This document shows, one piece after another, positions 1-7,404 of a stretch of 64,000 nucleotides of DNA (position 1 is the first letter of the stretch; the number at the start of each line of letters is the position of its first letter). The stretch is from Methylobacterium mesophilicum SR1.6/6 (GTDB taxonomy: Bacteria; Pseudomonadota; Alphaproteobacteria; Rhizobiales; Beijerinckiaceae), in assembly GCF_000364445.2 (NCBI RefSeq), contig NZ_CP043538.1, forward strand, positions 4,421,447 to 4,485,446, given 5' to 3'. Under the pieces are notes generated by a model, which was given only the letters and a program-made list of their open reading frames with translations, was not told the origin of the DNA and ran no database searches. A program made the translations under genes and the position numbers.

Positions 1-38
1 TGCCGGATCCGGGCTTACCCTTGTCCTGAGATCGCGCC

Positions 39-1145
39 TCAGGTCGCCCGCGCCGAGAAATCGATCCGCGGGTCGATCCAGACGTAGATCAGATCCGACA
101 GCAGGTTCACCGCGAGCCCGAGCAGGGAGAAGATGTAGAGGGTCGCGAACACCACCGGGTAGTCCCGTCCGACGATCGCCCGGAACGACAACTCGCCGAG
201 CCCGTCGAGGGAGAAGATCGTCTCGATTAGCAGAGAGCCGGTGAAGAAGGCCGAGATGAAGGCCCCGGGGAAGCCCGCGATCACGATCAGCATGGCGTTG
301 CGGAAGACGTGGCCGTAGAGCACCCGCCGCTGGGACAGGCCCTTCATCCGCGCGGTCAGCACATACTGCTTACGGATCTCGTCGAGGAACGAGTTCTTGG
401 TCAGCAGGGTCGAGGTCGCGAAGGCGCCGATCACCAGGGCGGTCAACGGCAGCACCATGTGCCACGCGTAGTCGGTGACCTTGTGCCAGGTCGAAAACCC
501 GTCCCAGCCTTCGCTGGTCAGGCCCCGGAGCGGGAACCACTGGTAGAACGAGCCGCCCGCGAACAGGATGATCAGCATCAGCCCGAACATGAAGCCCGGG
601 ATCGCGTAGCCGATGATCACCACGAAGGAGGTCCAGCGGTCGAAGCGCTCGCCGTCCTTCACGGCCTTGCGGATGCCGAGCGGGATCGAGATCGCGTAGG
701 ACAGGAGCGTCATCCACAGGCCGAGCGAGATCGAGACCGGCAGGCGTTCCCTGATGAGCTGGATCACGGTGACGTCGCGGAAGTAGCTGCGGCCGAAATC
801 GAACCGGACGTAGTCCCAGAGCATCTTGGCGAAGCGTTCCGGCGCCGGCTTGTCGAAGCCGAACTGCTTCTCCAGCTTGGCGATGAATTCCGGGCTCAGC
901 CCTTGCGCGCCGCGATAGCGCGAACTCGCCTCGCCGCCTCCGCCCGATGGCCGGCTAGCCCCGCCGAGATCGCCGGAACCGCCAGTGACGCGGGACATGG
1001 CTCCGTCGCGCTGGCCCTGAAGCTGCGACAGCACGCGCTCCACCGGGCCGCCGGGGGCGAACTGCACGATGGTGAAGGTGATCAGCATGATCCCGAACAG
1101 GGTCGGGATCATCAGGCCGATGCGGCGCAGGATGTAGGCGAGCAT
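39..1145 (-). CDS. yejB: YejB-type ABC transporter permease (microcin C / oligopeptide)
   Basis: Inner-membrane permease of a binding-protein-dependent importer; the YejABEF family takes up peptides, including microcin C in enterobacteria. The 368-residue protein starts MLAYILRRIGLM, enters a first membrane helix at once, and has an unusually glycine/serine-rich stretch around residues 45-75 before the periplasmic segment. Five further hydrophobic helices follow, with the permease EAA-type loop at LTARMKGLSQRRVLYGHVFR. I chose ATG at 1145 because the helix begins there and it lies 4 bp after the stop of the upstream binding-protein gene. The longer reading frame to 1409 only adds proline/arginine-rich translation of that neighbour. 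The partners yejE and yejF would lie beyond the left edge. Family assignment is confident; the substrate is inferred. Confidence 0.92.
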   Translation of the reverse strand: MLAYILRRIGLMIPTLFGIMLITFTIVQFAPGGPVERVLSQLQGQRDGAMSRVTGGSGDLGGASRPSGGGGEASSRYRGAQGLSPEFIAKLEKQFGFDKPAPERFAKMLWDYVRFDFGRSYFRDVTVIQLIRERLPVSISLGLWMTLLSYAISIPLGIRKAVKDGERFDRWTSFVVIIGYAIPGFMFGLMLIILFAGGSFYQWFPLRGLTSEGWDGFSTWHKVTDYAWHMVLPLTALVIGAFATSTLLTKNSFLDEIRKQYVLTARMKGLSQRRVLYGHVFRNAMLIVIAGFPGAFISAFFTGSLLIETIFSLDGLGELSFRAIVGRDYPVVFATLYIFSLLGLAVNLLSDLIYVWIDPRIDFSARAT

Positions 1146-1149
1146 CGCG

Positions 1150-3003
1150 TCAGTCCCGCCCGATCCGCTTGGCCTTGTCGGCGTCGAACCACCACGTGGC
1201 CGGCGCGGCGAGGTCGTATTTCGGCGGGTTCGCCGGGCGGCCGTAGACGTCCCAGAGGGCGAGACGATGGGTCGAGGCGTACCACATCGGCACCCAGTAG
1301 CGTCCGGCCCGCAGCACCCGGTCGAGGGCCCGGCAGGCGGTGGTGAGATCGGCGCGCGACTTCGCGTCGGCGATGGCGGTGAGCAGGGCGTCGATGGCCG
1401 GGCTCGCAATCCCCGACAGGTTGTTGGACCCCGCGGTGGCGGCCGCCCGCGCGCCGTAGGTCTCGCGCAGCTCCGCGCCCGGCGTCAGTCCGCTGCTGTA
1501 GCGGCGCGGCGTGACGTCGAAGTCGAACTCCTTGAGCCGGGATTGGTACTGGGACGGATCGACCGTGCGCAGGCTCGCCTTGATCCCGAGCAGGCCCAGG
1601 TTGCGGATGAAGGGCTGGGTCACCGCCTGGAACACCGGATCCTCGTCGAGGAACTCCAGGCTCAGCGGCTGCCCGCCCGGCAGCACGAGGTTGCCGCCCT
1701 GGCGGGTGCAGCCTGCCTCGCGCAGCAGCGCGTCGGCGCGCTTGAGCAGGGCCCGATCCTGGCCGGACCCGTCCGAGACCGGCGGCGACCACGCCTCGCC
1801 GAACACCTCCGGGGGCAGATCCTTCAGCGGCTCAAGCAGGGCGAGTTCCTCGGCGGAGGGCTTCCCCGTGGCCTTGAGGTCCGAGTTCTCGAAGAACGAG
1901 GCCGTGCGCGTGTAGGCGCCGTACATCAGGTTCCGGTTCGACCACTCGAAGTCGAAGCACAAGCCGATCGCCTCGCGCACCCGGGGATCGCGGAAGGCCT
2001 CCCGGCGGGTGTTGATCCACCAGCCCTGCGTGCCGCTCGGACGTGCGTCCGGCACCATCTCGCGGACGACGCGCCCCTCGGCCAGGGCCGGGAAGTCGTA
2101 GCCGGTGGCCCAGACCCGGGCGGTGAACTCTTCTCTGAACGTGAAGGCGCCGCTCTTAAACGCCTCGAACGCCACGGTCCGGTCGCGGAAGTACTCGTAG
2201 CGGATCGTGTCGAAGTTGTTCTGGCCGACGTTCACCGGCAGTTCGGCCGCCCAGTAATCCGGCACGCGCTCCAGGCCGATGGAGCGGCCGGGATCGACCG
2301 TGCCGACCCGGTAGGGACCGGAGCCCAGCGGCGCCTCCAGGGTCGAGGCCTCGAAGTCGCGGCCGCCGTAATAGGCCGCCGAGAAGATTGGCAGTTGCGC
2401 CACGAACAGCGGCAGGTCCCGGGCGCGGCCGGCTTCGAAGGTGACGACCAGCCGCTCGTCGCCCTCGGCGCGGGCGTCGGTCATGGCACGGATCACCTCG
2501 GCGATCTCCGGGTGTCCCTTCTCGCGCAGGAGCTTGAGGCTGAAGGCCGCGTCCCGCGCGGTGAGCCGCGAGCCGTCGTGGAACCGCGCCTGCGGACGCA
2601 GGGCGAAGGTGTAGGTGAGACCGTCCGGACTCACCGTGACCGACCGCGCCACCAGCCCGTAGAGCGCGTCCGGCTCGTCGAGGGCGCGGACCATCAGGCT
2701 GTCGAAGGTCAGGTTCAGGCCGGCGGCCCCCTCGCCGCGCAGCACGTAGATGTTGAGCGTGTTGAAGGTGTTGAACGCCTGATTGCCGATCGTGCCGGAA
2801 AGCTGCGCCGAGAAGCGCCCGCCGCGGGGCGCCATCGGGTTCACGTAGTCGAAGCGCTCGAAGCTGGGCGGATATTTCAGCTCGCCGAAACTCGACAGCC
2901 CGTGACGCTCCCCCTCATCCGCCCATCCCAACCGGACCGTCGCCAGGGCGGCGGCGCCGAGGACAACCCCCCGTCGGGTCGGCGTCCAGAGACGGCCCGT
3001 CAA
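1150..3003 (-). CDS. Periplasmic family-5 solute-binding protein, second YejA-like copy
   Basis: Extracellular solute-binding protein of the peptide/nickel family 5, delivering substrate to the YejB permease encoded directly downstream. The 617-residue protein carries a twin-arginine-like leader (TPTRRGVVLGAAALA), then the family core with LRPQARFHDGSRLTARDAAFSLKLL-type sequence, the PLGSGPYRV motif and the FDYVNP start of the mature region. The start is TTG at 3003, overlapping the TGA of the preceding gene by four bases (TTGA), which implies translational coupling. A longer frame to 3141 lies inside the upstream gene and was discarded. It aligns end to end with the upstream neighbour, so the two are tandem paralogues. 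A Tat leader here and a Sec-like leader on the sister protein would suggest different export routes. Confidence 0.88.
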   Translation of the reverse strand: MTGRLWTPTRRGVVLGAAALATVRLGWADEGERHGLSSFGELKYPPSFERFDYVNPMAPRGGRFSAQLSGTIGNQAFNTFNTLNIYVLRGEGAAGLNLTFDSLMVRALDEPDALYGLVARSVTVSPDGLTYTFALRPQARFHDGSRLTARDAAFSLKLLREKGHPEIAEVIRAMTDARAEGDERLVVTFEAGRARDLPLFVAQLPIFSAAYYGGRDFEASTLEAPLGSGPYRVGTVDPGRSIGLERVPDYWAAELPVNVGQNNFDTIRYEYFRDRTVAFEAFKSGAFTFREEFTARVWATGYDFPALAEGRVVREMVPDARPSGTQGWWINTRREAFRDPRVREAIGLCFDFEWSNRNLMYGAYTRTASFFENSDLKATGKPSAEELALLEPLKDLPPEVFGEAWSPPVSDGSGQDRALLKRADALLREAGCTRQGGNLVLPGGQPLSLEFLDEDPVFQAVTQPFIRNLGLLGIKASLRTVDPSQYQSRLKEFDFDVTPRRYSSGLTPGAELRETYGARAAATAGSNNLSGIASPAIDALLTAIADAKSRADLTTACRALDRVLRAGRYWVPMWYASTHRLALWDVYGRPANPPKYDLAAPATWWFDADKAKRIGRD

Positions 3004-4913
3004 CGGGGCGCCCCGGTCTTGGCGGCGAGCTTCTCGTCGTACCACCACGTCGTCGGGAAGCCGGAACTGGCGTAGAGCGGCAGGATGGAGGGGTGGCCGA
3101 ACCGGTTCCAGCGCAGGGTCCGCTGCTGGTTCGAGGACCATTGCGGGACGACGTAGTCGTGGGCCAGCAGCACCCGGTCGAGCGCCCGCGTCGCGGCGAT
3201 CACGCCGGGGCGGTCCTTAGCGAAGATCACCTTCTCGACCAGCGCGTCGATGCCGGGATCCTTGATGCCGATGAGGTTGCGCGAGCCGGGCTTGTCGGCC
3301 GCCGCCGACCCCCAGTACTCGCGCTGCTCGTTGCCTGGCGAGAGGGACTCGCCCCACGACGTCGTCGTGACGTCGAAATCGAAGTTGCGGATGCGGTTCT
3401 GGTACTGCGCCTGGTCGATCACCCGCAGGGTGGCGTCGATGCCGATGAGCTTGAGCTGCGCGGAGAATGGCAGGATCACGCGCTCGAAGGTGTTCTGGAA
3501 CTCCAGGAACTCGACGGTGAGCGGCTCAGCCGTCGCCTTGTTGACCATCTTGCCGCCGCGCAGCTCGTAGCCGGCCTCGCGCAGCAGGCCGACCGCCTCG
3601 CGCAGGTTCTTGCGCACGGCCTCGGGGTTGTCGTTGACAGGGTTCGCGTAGGGCGTGGTGAACACGGAGGGCGGGACCTTGTCCTTGACGCTCTCGAGGA
3701 CCGCCTTCTCGTCGCCCTCCGGCAGCCCCGAGGAGGCCAGCTCCGAGCCGAAGAAGTAGGAGTTGATCCGGTTGTAGAGGCCGTAGAACAGGGCCTTGTT
3801 CATCTCCTCGTAGTTCATCGCGAGGTTGAAGGCCCGGCGCACCCGCGGATCCTTGAACTTGTCCTTGCGGGTGTTGAACGCGAAGGCCTGCATGATGCCC
3901 ATGCCGCGGTCGGGGAAGGCCTCTTTGATGAGGCGCCCCTCCTTCACGGCCGGGAAATCGTCGTAAGCCGTGGCCCAGTTGCGGGCGATGTTCTCGACGC
4001 GGAAGTCGTAGAGGTCGCCCTTCAGCGCCTCGACCAGGACGGTGCCGTCGCGGAAATACTCGTAGCGCTCGGTGTCGAAGTTGTAGCGGCCGGCATTCAC
4101 CGGCAGGTCCTTGCCCCAGTAATCCGGCACCCGGGTGTAGGTCGCGGTGCGGCCGGGCTCGAACTTCGCCAGCCGATAGGGACCGGAGCCCAGCGGCGGC
4201 TCCAGGGTCGTCTCGGTGACGCTGCGCTGCTTGCCGTTGGCGTCCTTGGCGGTCCACCAATGCTTCGGCAGGATGCGGAGCTGCCCGATCACCTGCGGCA
4301 ACTCGCGGTTGCCGGTCTCCGTGAAGGTGAAGGTCACCTCGCGCGGCCCGGTCGCCTCGGCCTTGGCGACGGTGTGATAGTAGGCGGCGTAGAACGGACT
4401 GTTGGCCTTCAGCACGTCGAAGGACCAGACCACGTCCTCTGGGGTGATCGGCTTGCCGTCATGCCAGCGAGCGTTCTCGCGCAGCCGGTACGAGACCGAG
4501 CCGAGGTCGGGGGCGATCCGCACCGCCTCTGCGAGCAGGCCGTAGGAGGTGAACGGCTCGTCCGAAGACTCGGTCATCAGCGAGTCGTAGATCTGCTGGA
4601 CGCCGCCTTCGAGATCACCCTTCAGGCCGGCCACGACGATGTTGAAGTTGTCGAACCCGCCTTGCGCACCCAGGCGCACGACACCGCCCTTGGGCGCGGC
4701 CGGATCGGCGTAGTCGAAGTGCTTGAAGTCGGGACCATATTTCGGCTGGCCCATCAGCGTGATCGCGTGCGTCCACTGGCCGTTGGCGGCTGGCAGCGTC
4801 GGCGGCGTCGACGGCATCGCGGACGGTTCCTGCGCGCGGGCCGGGGCGAGCTGGAGGCAGGCGACGAGGAGCGTCGCGGCGAGGAGGCGTCCGGTCACGG
4901 TCTGCGCTGTCAC
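3000..4913 (-). CDS. yejA: Periplasmic family-5 solute-binding protein YejA
   Basis: First gene of the visible yej-type operon, encoding a 637-residue periplasmic peptide-binding protein. A Sec-type leader (GRLLAATLLVACLQLAPARA) precedes the mature domain, which shows HFDYADPAAPKGG, the NARWHDGKPITPEDVVWSF signature, PLGSGPYRL and a C-terminal TTWWYDEK typical of YejA proteins. The start is placed at GTG 4913 because a GGAGA lies ten bases upstream; a second GTG at 4898 is possible, and the in-frame extension to 5063 is implausible. The gene overlaps the second binding-protein gene by four bases. No promoter is assigned in the 166-bp gap upstream, which holds a palindromic repeat. Confidence 0.9.
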   Translation of the reverse strand: MTAQTVTGRLLAATLLVACLQLAPARAQEPSAMPSTPPTLPAANGQWTHAITLMGQPKYGPDFKHFDYADPAAPKGGVVRLGAQGGFDNFNIVVAGLKGDLEGGVQQIYDSLMTESSDEPFTSYGLLAEAVRIAPDLGSVSYRLRENARWHDGKPITPEDVVWSFDVLKANSPFYAAYYHTVAKAEATGPREVTFTFTETGNRELPQVIGQLRILPKHWWTAKDANGKQRSVTETTLEPPLGSGPYRLAKFEPGRTATYTRVPDYWGKDLPVNAGRYNFDTERYEYFRDGTVLVEALKGDLYDFRVENIARNWATAYDDFPAVKEGRLIKEAFPDRGMGIMQAFAFNTRKDKFKDPRVRRAFNLAMNYEEMNKALFYGLYNRINSYFFGSELASSGLPEGDEKAVLESVKDKVPPSVFTTPYANPVNDNPEAVRKNLREAVGLLREAGYELRGGKMVNKATAEPLTVEFLEFQNTFERVILPFSAQLKLIGIDATLRVIDQAQYQNRIRNFDFDVTTTSWGESLSPGNEQREYWGSAAADKPGSRNLIGIKDPGIDALVEKVIFAKDRPGVIAATRALDRVLLAHDYVVPQWSSNQQRTLRWNRFGHPSILPLYASSGFPTTWWYDEKLAAKTGAPR

Positions 4914-5030
4914 GGGCAGGCTGTCTCCGTTGGTTTGGGCCGCGCCGGGCGCGGATGGGCATCGAGGCTCATAGGCCGGGGAAGCCCAAGCCGTCGAGCG
5001 CGCAGGCGCACGGCGTGCCGAGGCGCAGGT

Positions 5031-5062
5031 CTTCCCTCCCCCGCCGAGAGGGGAGGGGGACA
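5031..5062. repeat. GC-rich palindromic intergenic repeat, copy 1
   Basis: A pyrimidine-rich arm (CTTCCCTCCCCC) and a purine-rich arm (GAGGGGAGGGGGA) pair around a short centre. It sits between the vWA membrane-protein gene and yejA. The same core recurs twice between 7199 and 7372, so it is a dispersed element, possibly acting as a terminator or mRNA-stabilising hairpin for the minus-strand operon. Confidence 0.55.
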
Positions 5063-5079
5063 CCGTTCGAAAAAACCCC

Positions 5080-7164
5080 TCACGCAGCCCGGCCCCGGCG
5101 GCCCTCCACCAGCCACATGGCCAGCACGGCGGCGGCGAGGGCGGCGAGTGCCGCGAGGCCCAGCGCCAGCGGGTAGACCTCGACGCCGCGGATGTTGGCG
5201 CTGTCGCTCGGCCGGAAGCCGATCCAGTCGCCGCCCGCGAGGCGCCCGCTGCGCACCGTGGCGAGGCGCGGTACCTGAACGGCGCCGCCGGTCTCGGCGA
5301 CCCGCCGGACCGAGCCGCCCGAGGCCTCGGCCACCGCCTTCAGGTGCCCGGTATCGCTGAACACGTCGGCGAGTTCGCGGGGATTGGCCGGGCCGACGCT
5401 GACGAAGGCCACGAGGTTTCCCGAGCGCAGGGTGTGAAGCCCCAGCGTCTCGGCGTCGAAGGTGGCGGTGAACAGGCCGGGCTCACTGGGCTTCAGCGTC
5501 AGCGTCGTCACCTTGCCGGTGGGACCGGTGACGGTGACGGGATCGGCCTGATCCGCCATGGTCTGGCGCTCGACCCGGACCTCCCGGCCGCGGCCGGTGG
5601 TCTGGGCGCGCAGGGCCTCTTCCTCCAGGGCCGGCTCCTTCATCAGCCAGTGGCCGAGGCGGCGCAGCAGGTCGAGATAGGGGCCGCCCTCCTGGTAGCC
5701 CCGCGCCCAGAGCCAGGCGTGGTCCGACAGGAGCAGGGCGACGCGGCCCTTGTCCTCGCGCGAGAGCGCCAACAGCGGCAGCCCCTCGGCGCCCGACAGG
5801 ATCGGCTGGATCCCGGCGCGGGTGCGCGCCTCGACGATCCGCAGCCAGTCGCCCCAGGCGGGCGGGTTCGCGTCCGATCCCGGCAGGGCGCGCGTGACCG
5901 GGTGGCGCTGCCCGGTCTGGGTCGGCGTCGCCTTGTAGGGCTTCTCAACCACCCGTCCGTCGGGATCGCCCGGCAGGATGCCGGCGAGCCGGGTGCGGGC
6001 GAGGCTCGCCGGGCCGGCGAATTCGGGGCCGGCCGCGATCAGCAGGGCGCCGCCCTCGCGGACGTAGCGGACGATGTTGTCGAAATAGGCCTGCGGCAGC
6101 ACGCTCTGGTTGGCGTAGCGGTCGAAGATGATCAGGTCGAAGTCCTTAATCTTCTGGACGAACAGCTCGCGCGTCGGGAACGCGATCAGGGAGAGTTCGG
6201 AGATCGGCGTGCCGTCCTGCTTCTCCGGCGGGCGCAGGATGGTGAAGTGGACGAGGTCGACGTTGGCGTCGGACTTCAGCAGGTTGCGCCACGTCCGCTC
6301 GCCCTGGTGCGGCTCGCCCGAGACCAGCAGGACCCGCAGCTTCTCGCGGATGCCCTCGATCGGCAGGACCGCGCGATTGTTGACCGTGGTGAGCTCGCCC
6401 GGCAGCGGCTCGACCTCGATCTCGACGACGTTCGGGCCGCCGTGCTCGATCCGGGTGGTCAGCGAGAACGGCTTGTCGGTGGCCACGTCCCGCCGGCCGA
6501 TCTCCTCGCCGTCGCGGCGGATCGTGACGACCGCGTGGCCGGTGCCGCCGCGCTCCATCACCTCGGCGCGGATCGTCAGGTCCTTGCCGACGATGCCGAA
6601 GCGGGGTGCCTCCAGCAGCTTGATCTGCCGGTCGCGCTCGTCCGGATGGCCGGTGACGAGGACGTGCAGCGGCGCCTTGATGCCGAGCTGGGCGAGCGAG
6701 GCCGGGATGTCGTGGACCACGCCATCGGTGAGCATCACGATGCCGGCGAGGCGCTCCGGCGGCACGTCGGCCAGCGCCTGGCCCAGCGCGGTGAAAAGCT
6801 TGGTGCCGTCGTCGCCGTCCTTGGCGTCGGGAACGTCGATGAAGCGCGGCTCGATGTTGGTCAGCGCCCCGAAGCGACGCTGCAACTCGGCGCGGACCGC
6901 GTCGGTCATCTGAGGCCGGTCGCCGAGCTGCTGGGAGCCGGACCGGTCGACCACGATGGCCGCCACATCCTTCACGGGCTCGCGATCCTCGCGCACGAGG
7001 GCCGGGTTGGTCAGCGCCGCCAGAACGAGCGCAAGGACGAGGACGCGCAGGAGTGCGGTCCGGCCCCGGGCCAGCACGGCGAACACCGCCAGGACCGCGA
7101 CGATCACGCCGAGGACGGCGATGGCCGGCCAGGGGAGGAGGGGGGTGAAGCTGAGGCTCAGCAT
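5080..7164 (-). CDS. Membrane protein with vWA-like and glutamine-amidotransferase-like regions
   Basis: Last gene of the MoxR operon, 694 residues. Two N-terminal helices (residues about 10-52) are followed by a vWA-like fold with an intact metal-site motif (DRSGS, about residues 73-77) and a TDGVVHD loop. A middle portion beginning LRVLLVSGEPHQG resembles the class-I glutamine-amidotransferase-like fold found in this protein family but shows no obvious catalytic Cys-His-Glu set. The C-terminus has one helix (PLALGLAALAALAAAVLAMW) and a basic tail. The whole layout matches proteins encoded beside MoxR/DUF58/BatA in alphaproteobacteria, where they are thought to form an envelope complex acting with the AAA ATPase. 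The start is ATG 7164. Its specific function is unknown. Confidence 0.83.
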   Translation of the reverse strand: MLSLSFTPLLPWPAIAVLGVIVAVLAVFAVLARGRTALLRVLVLALVLAALTNPALVREDREPVKDVAAIVVDRSGSQQLGDRPQMTDAVRAELQRRFGALTNIEPRFIDVPDAKDGDDGTKLFTALGQALADVPPERLAGIVMLTDGVVHDIPASLAQLGIKAPLHVLVTGHPDERDRQIKLLEAPRFGIVGKDLTIRAEVMERGGTGHAVVTIRRDGEEIGRRDVATDKPFSLTTRIEHGGPNVVEIEVEPLPGELTTVNNRAVLPIEGIREKLRVLLVSGEPHQGERTWRNLLKSDANVDLVHFTILRPPEKQDGTPISELSLIAFPTRELFVQKIKDFDLIIFDRYANQSVLPQAYFDNIVRYVREGGALLIAAGPEFAGPASLARTRLAGILPGDPDGRVVEKPYKATPTQTGQRHPVTRALPGSDANPPAWGDWLRIVEARTRAGIQPILSGAEGLPLLALSREDKGRVALLLSDHAWLWARGYQEGGPYLDLLRRLGHWLMKEPALEEEALRAQTTGRGREVRVERQTMADQADPVTVTGPTGKVTTLTLKPSEPGLFTATFDAETLGLHTLRSGNLVAFVSVGPANPRELADVFSDTGHLKAVAEASGGSVRRVAETGGAVQVPRLATVRSGRLAGGDWIGFRPSDSANIRGVEVYPLALGLAALAALAAAVLAMWLVEGRRGRAA

Positions 7165-7198
7165 GGGGCGGAGCGCTCCGGATCCGTGATGCGGCGTC

Positions 7199-7372
7199 TC
7201 CCTCCCCCTCTGCGGGGGAGGGTGGGCCGGCCGTCAGGCCGGGTCGGGAGAGGGGAGCCTGGCTTCCGGACATGACGCGACCGTCAAGAAGGCCTTCGCT
7301 CAGTCCGGCACCGTCGCACCCCTCTCCCCCCCTGCTCCGCAGGGTACCCTCCCCCGCAGAGGGGGGAGGGGG
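7199..7372. repeat. Two inverted copies of the GC-rich palindromic repeat
   Basis: The 240-bp gap between the BatA-like and vWA genes holds two copies of a roughly 55-60-bp unit facing each other, near 7199-7258 and 7316-7372. Each contains the core CTCTGCGGGGGAGGGT (or its complement) and a GGGAGAGGGG-type segment. Together they could fold into a long hairpin in the operon transcript. They are related to the element at 5031-5062. Confidence 0.65.
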
Positions 7373-7404
7373 AGCGGCGGCGCGTGTCGTGGCGTTCAAA
7401 AAAA

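Noticed and set aside
3093..7275. Two long plus-strand frames (3093-5360 and 5344-7275)
   Set aside because: They lie opposite yejA and the vWA membrane-protein gene and show no protein-family features.
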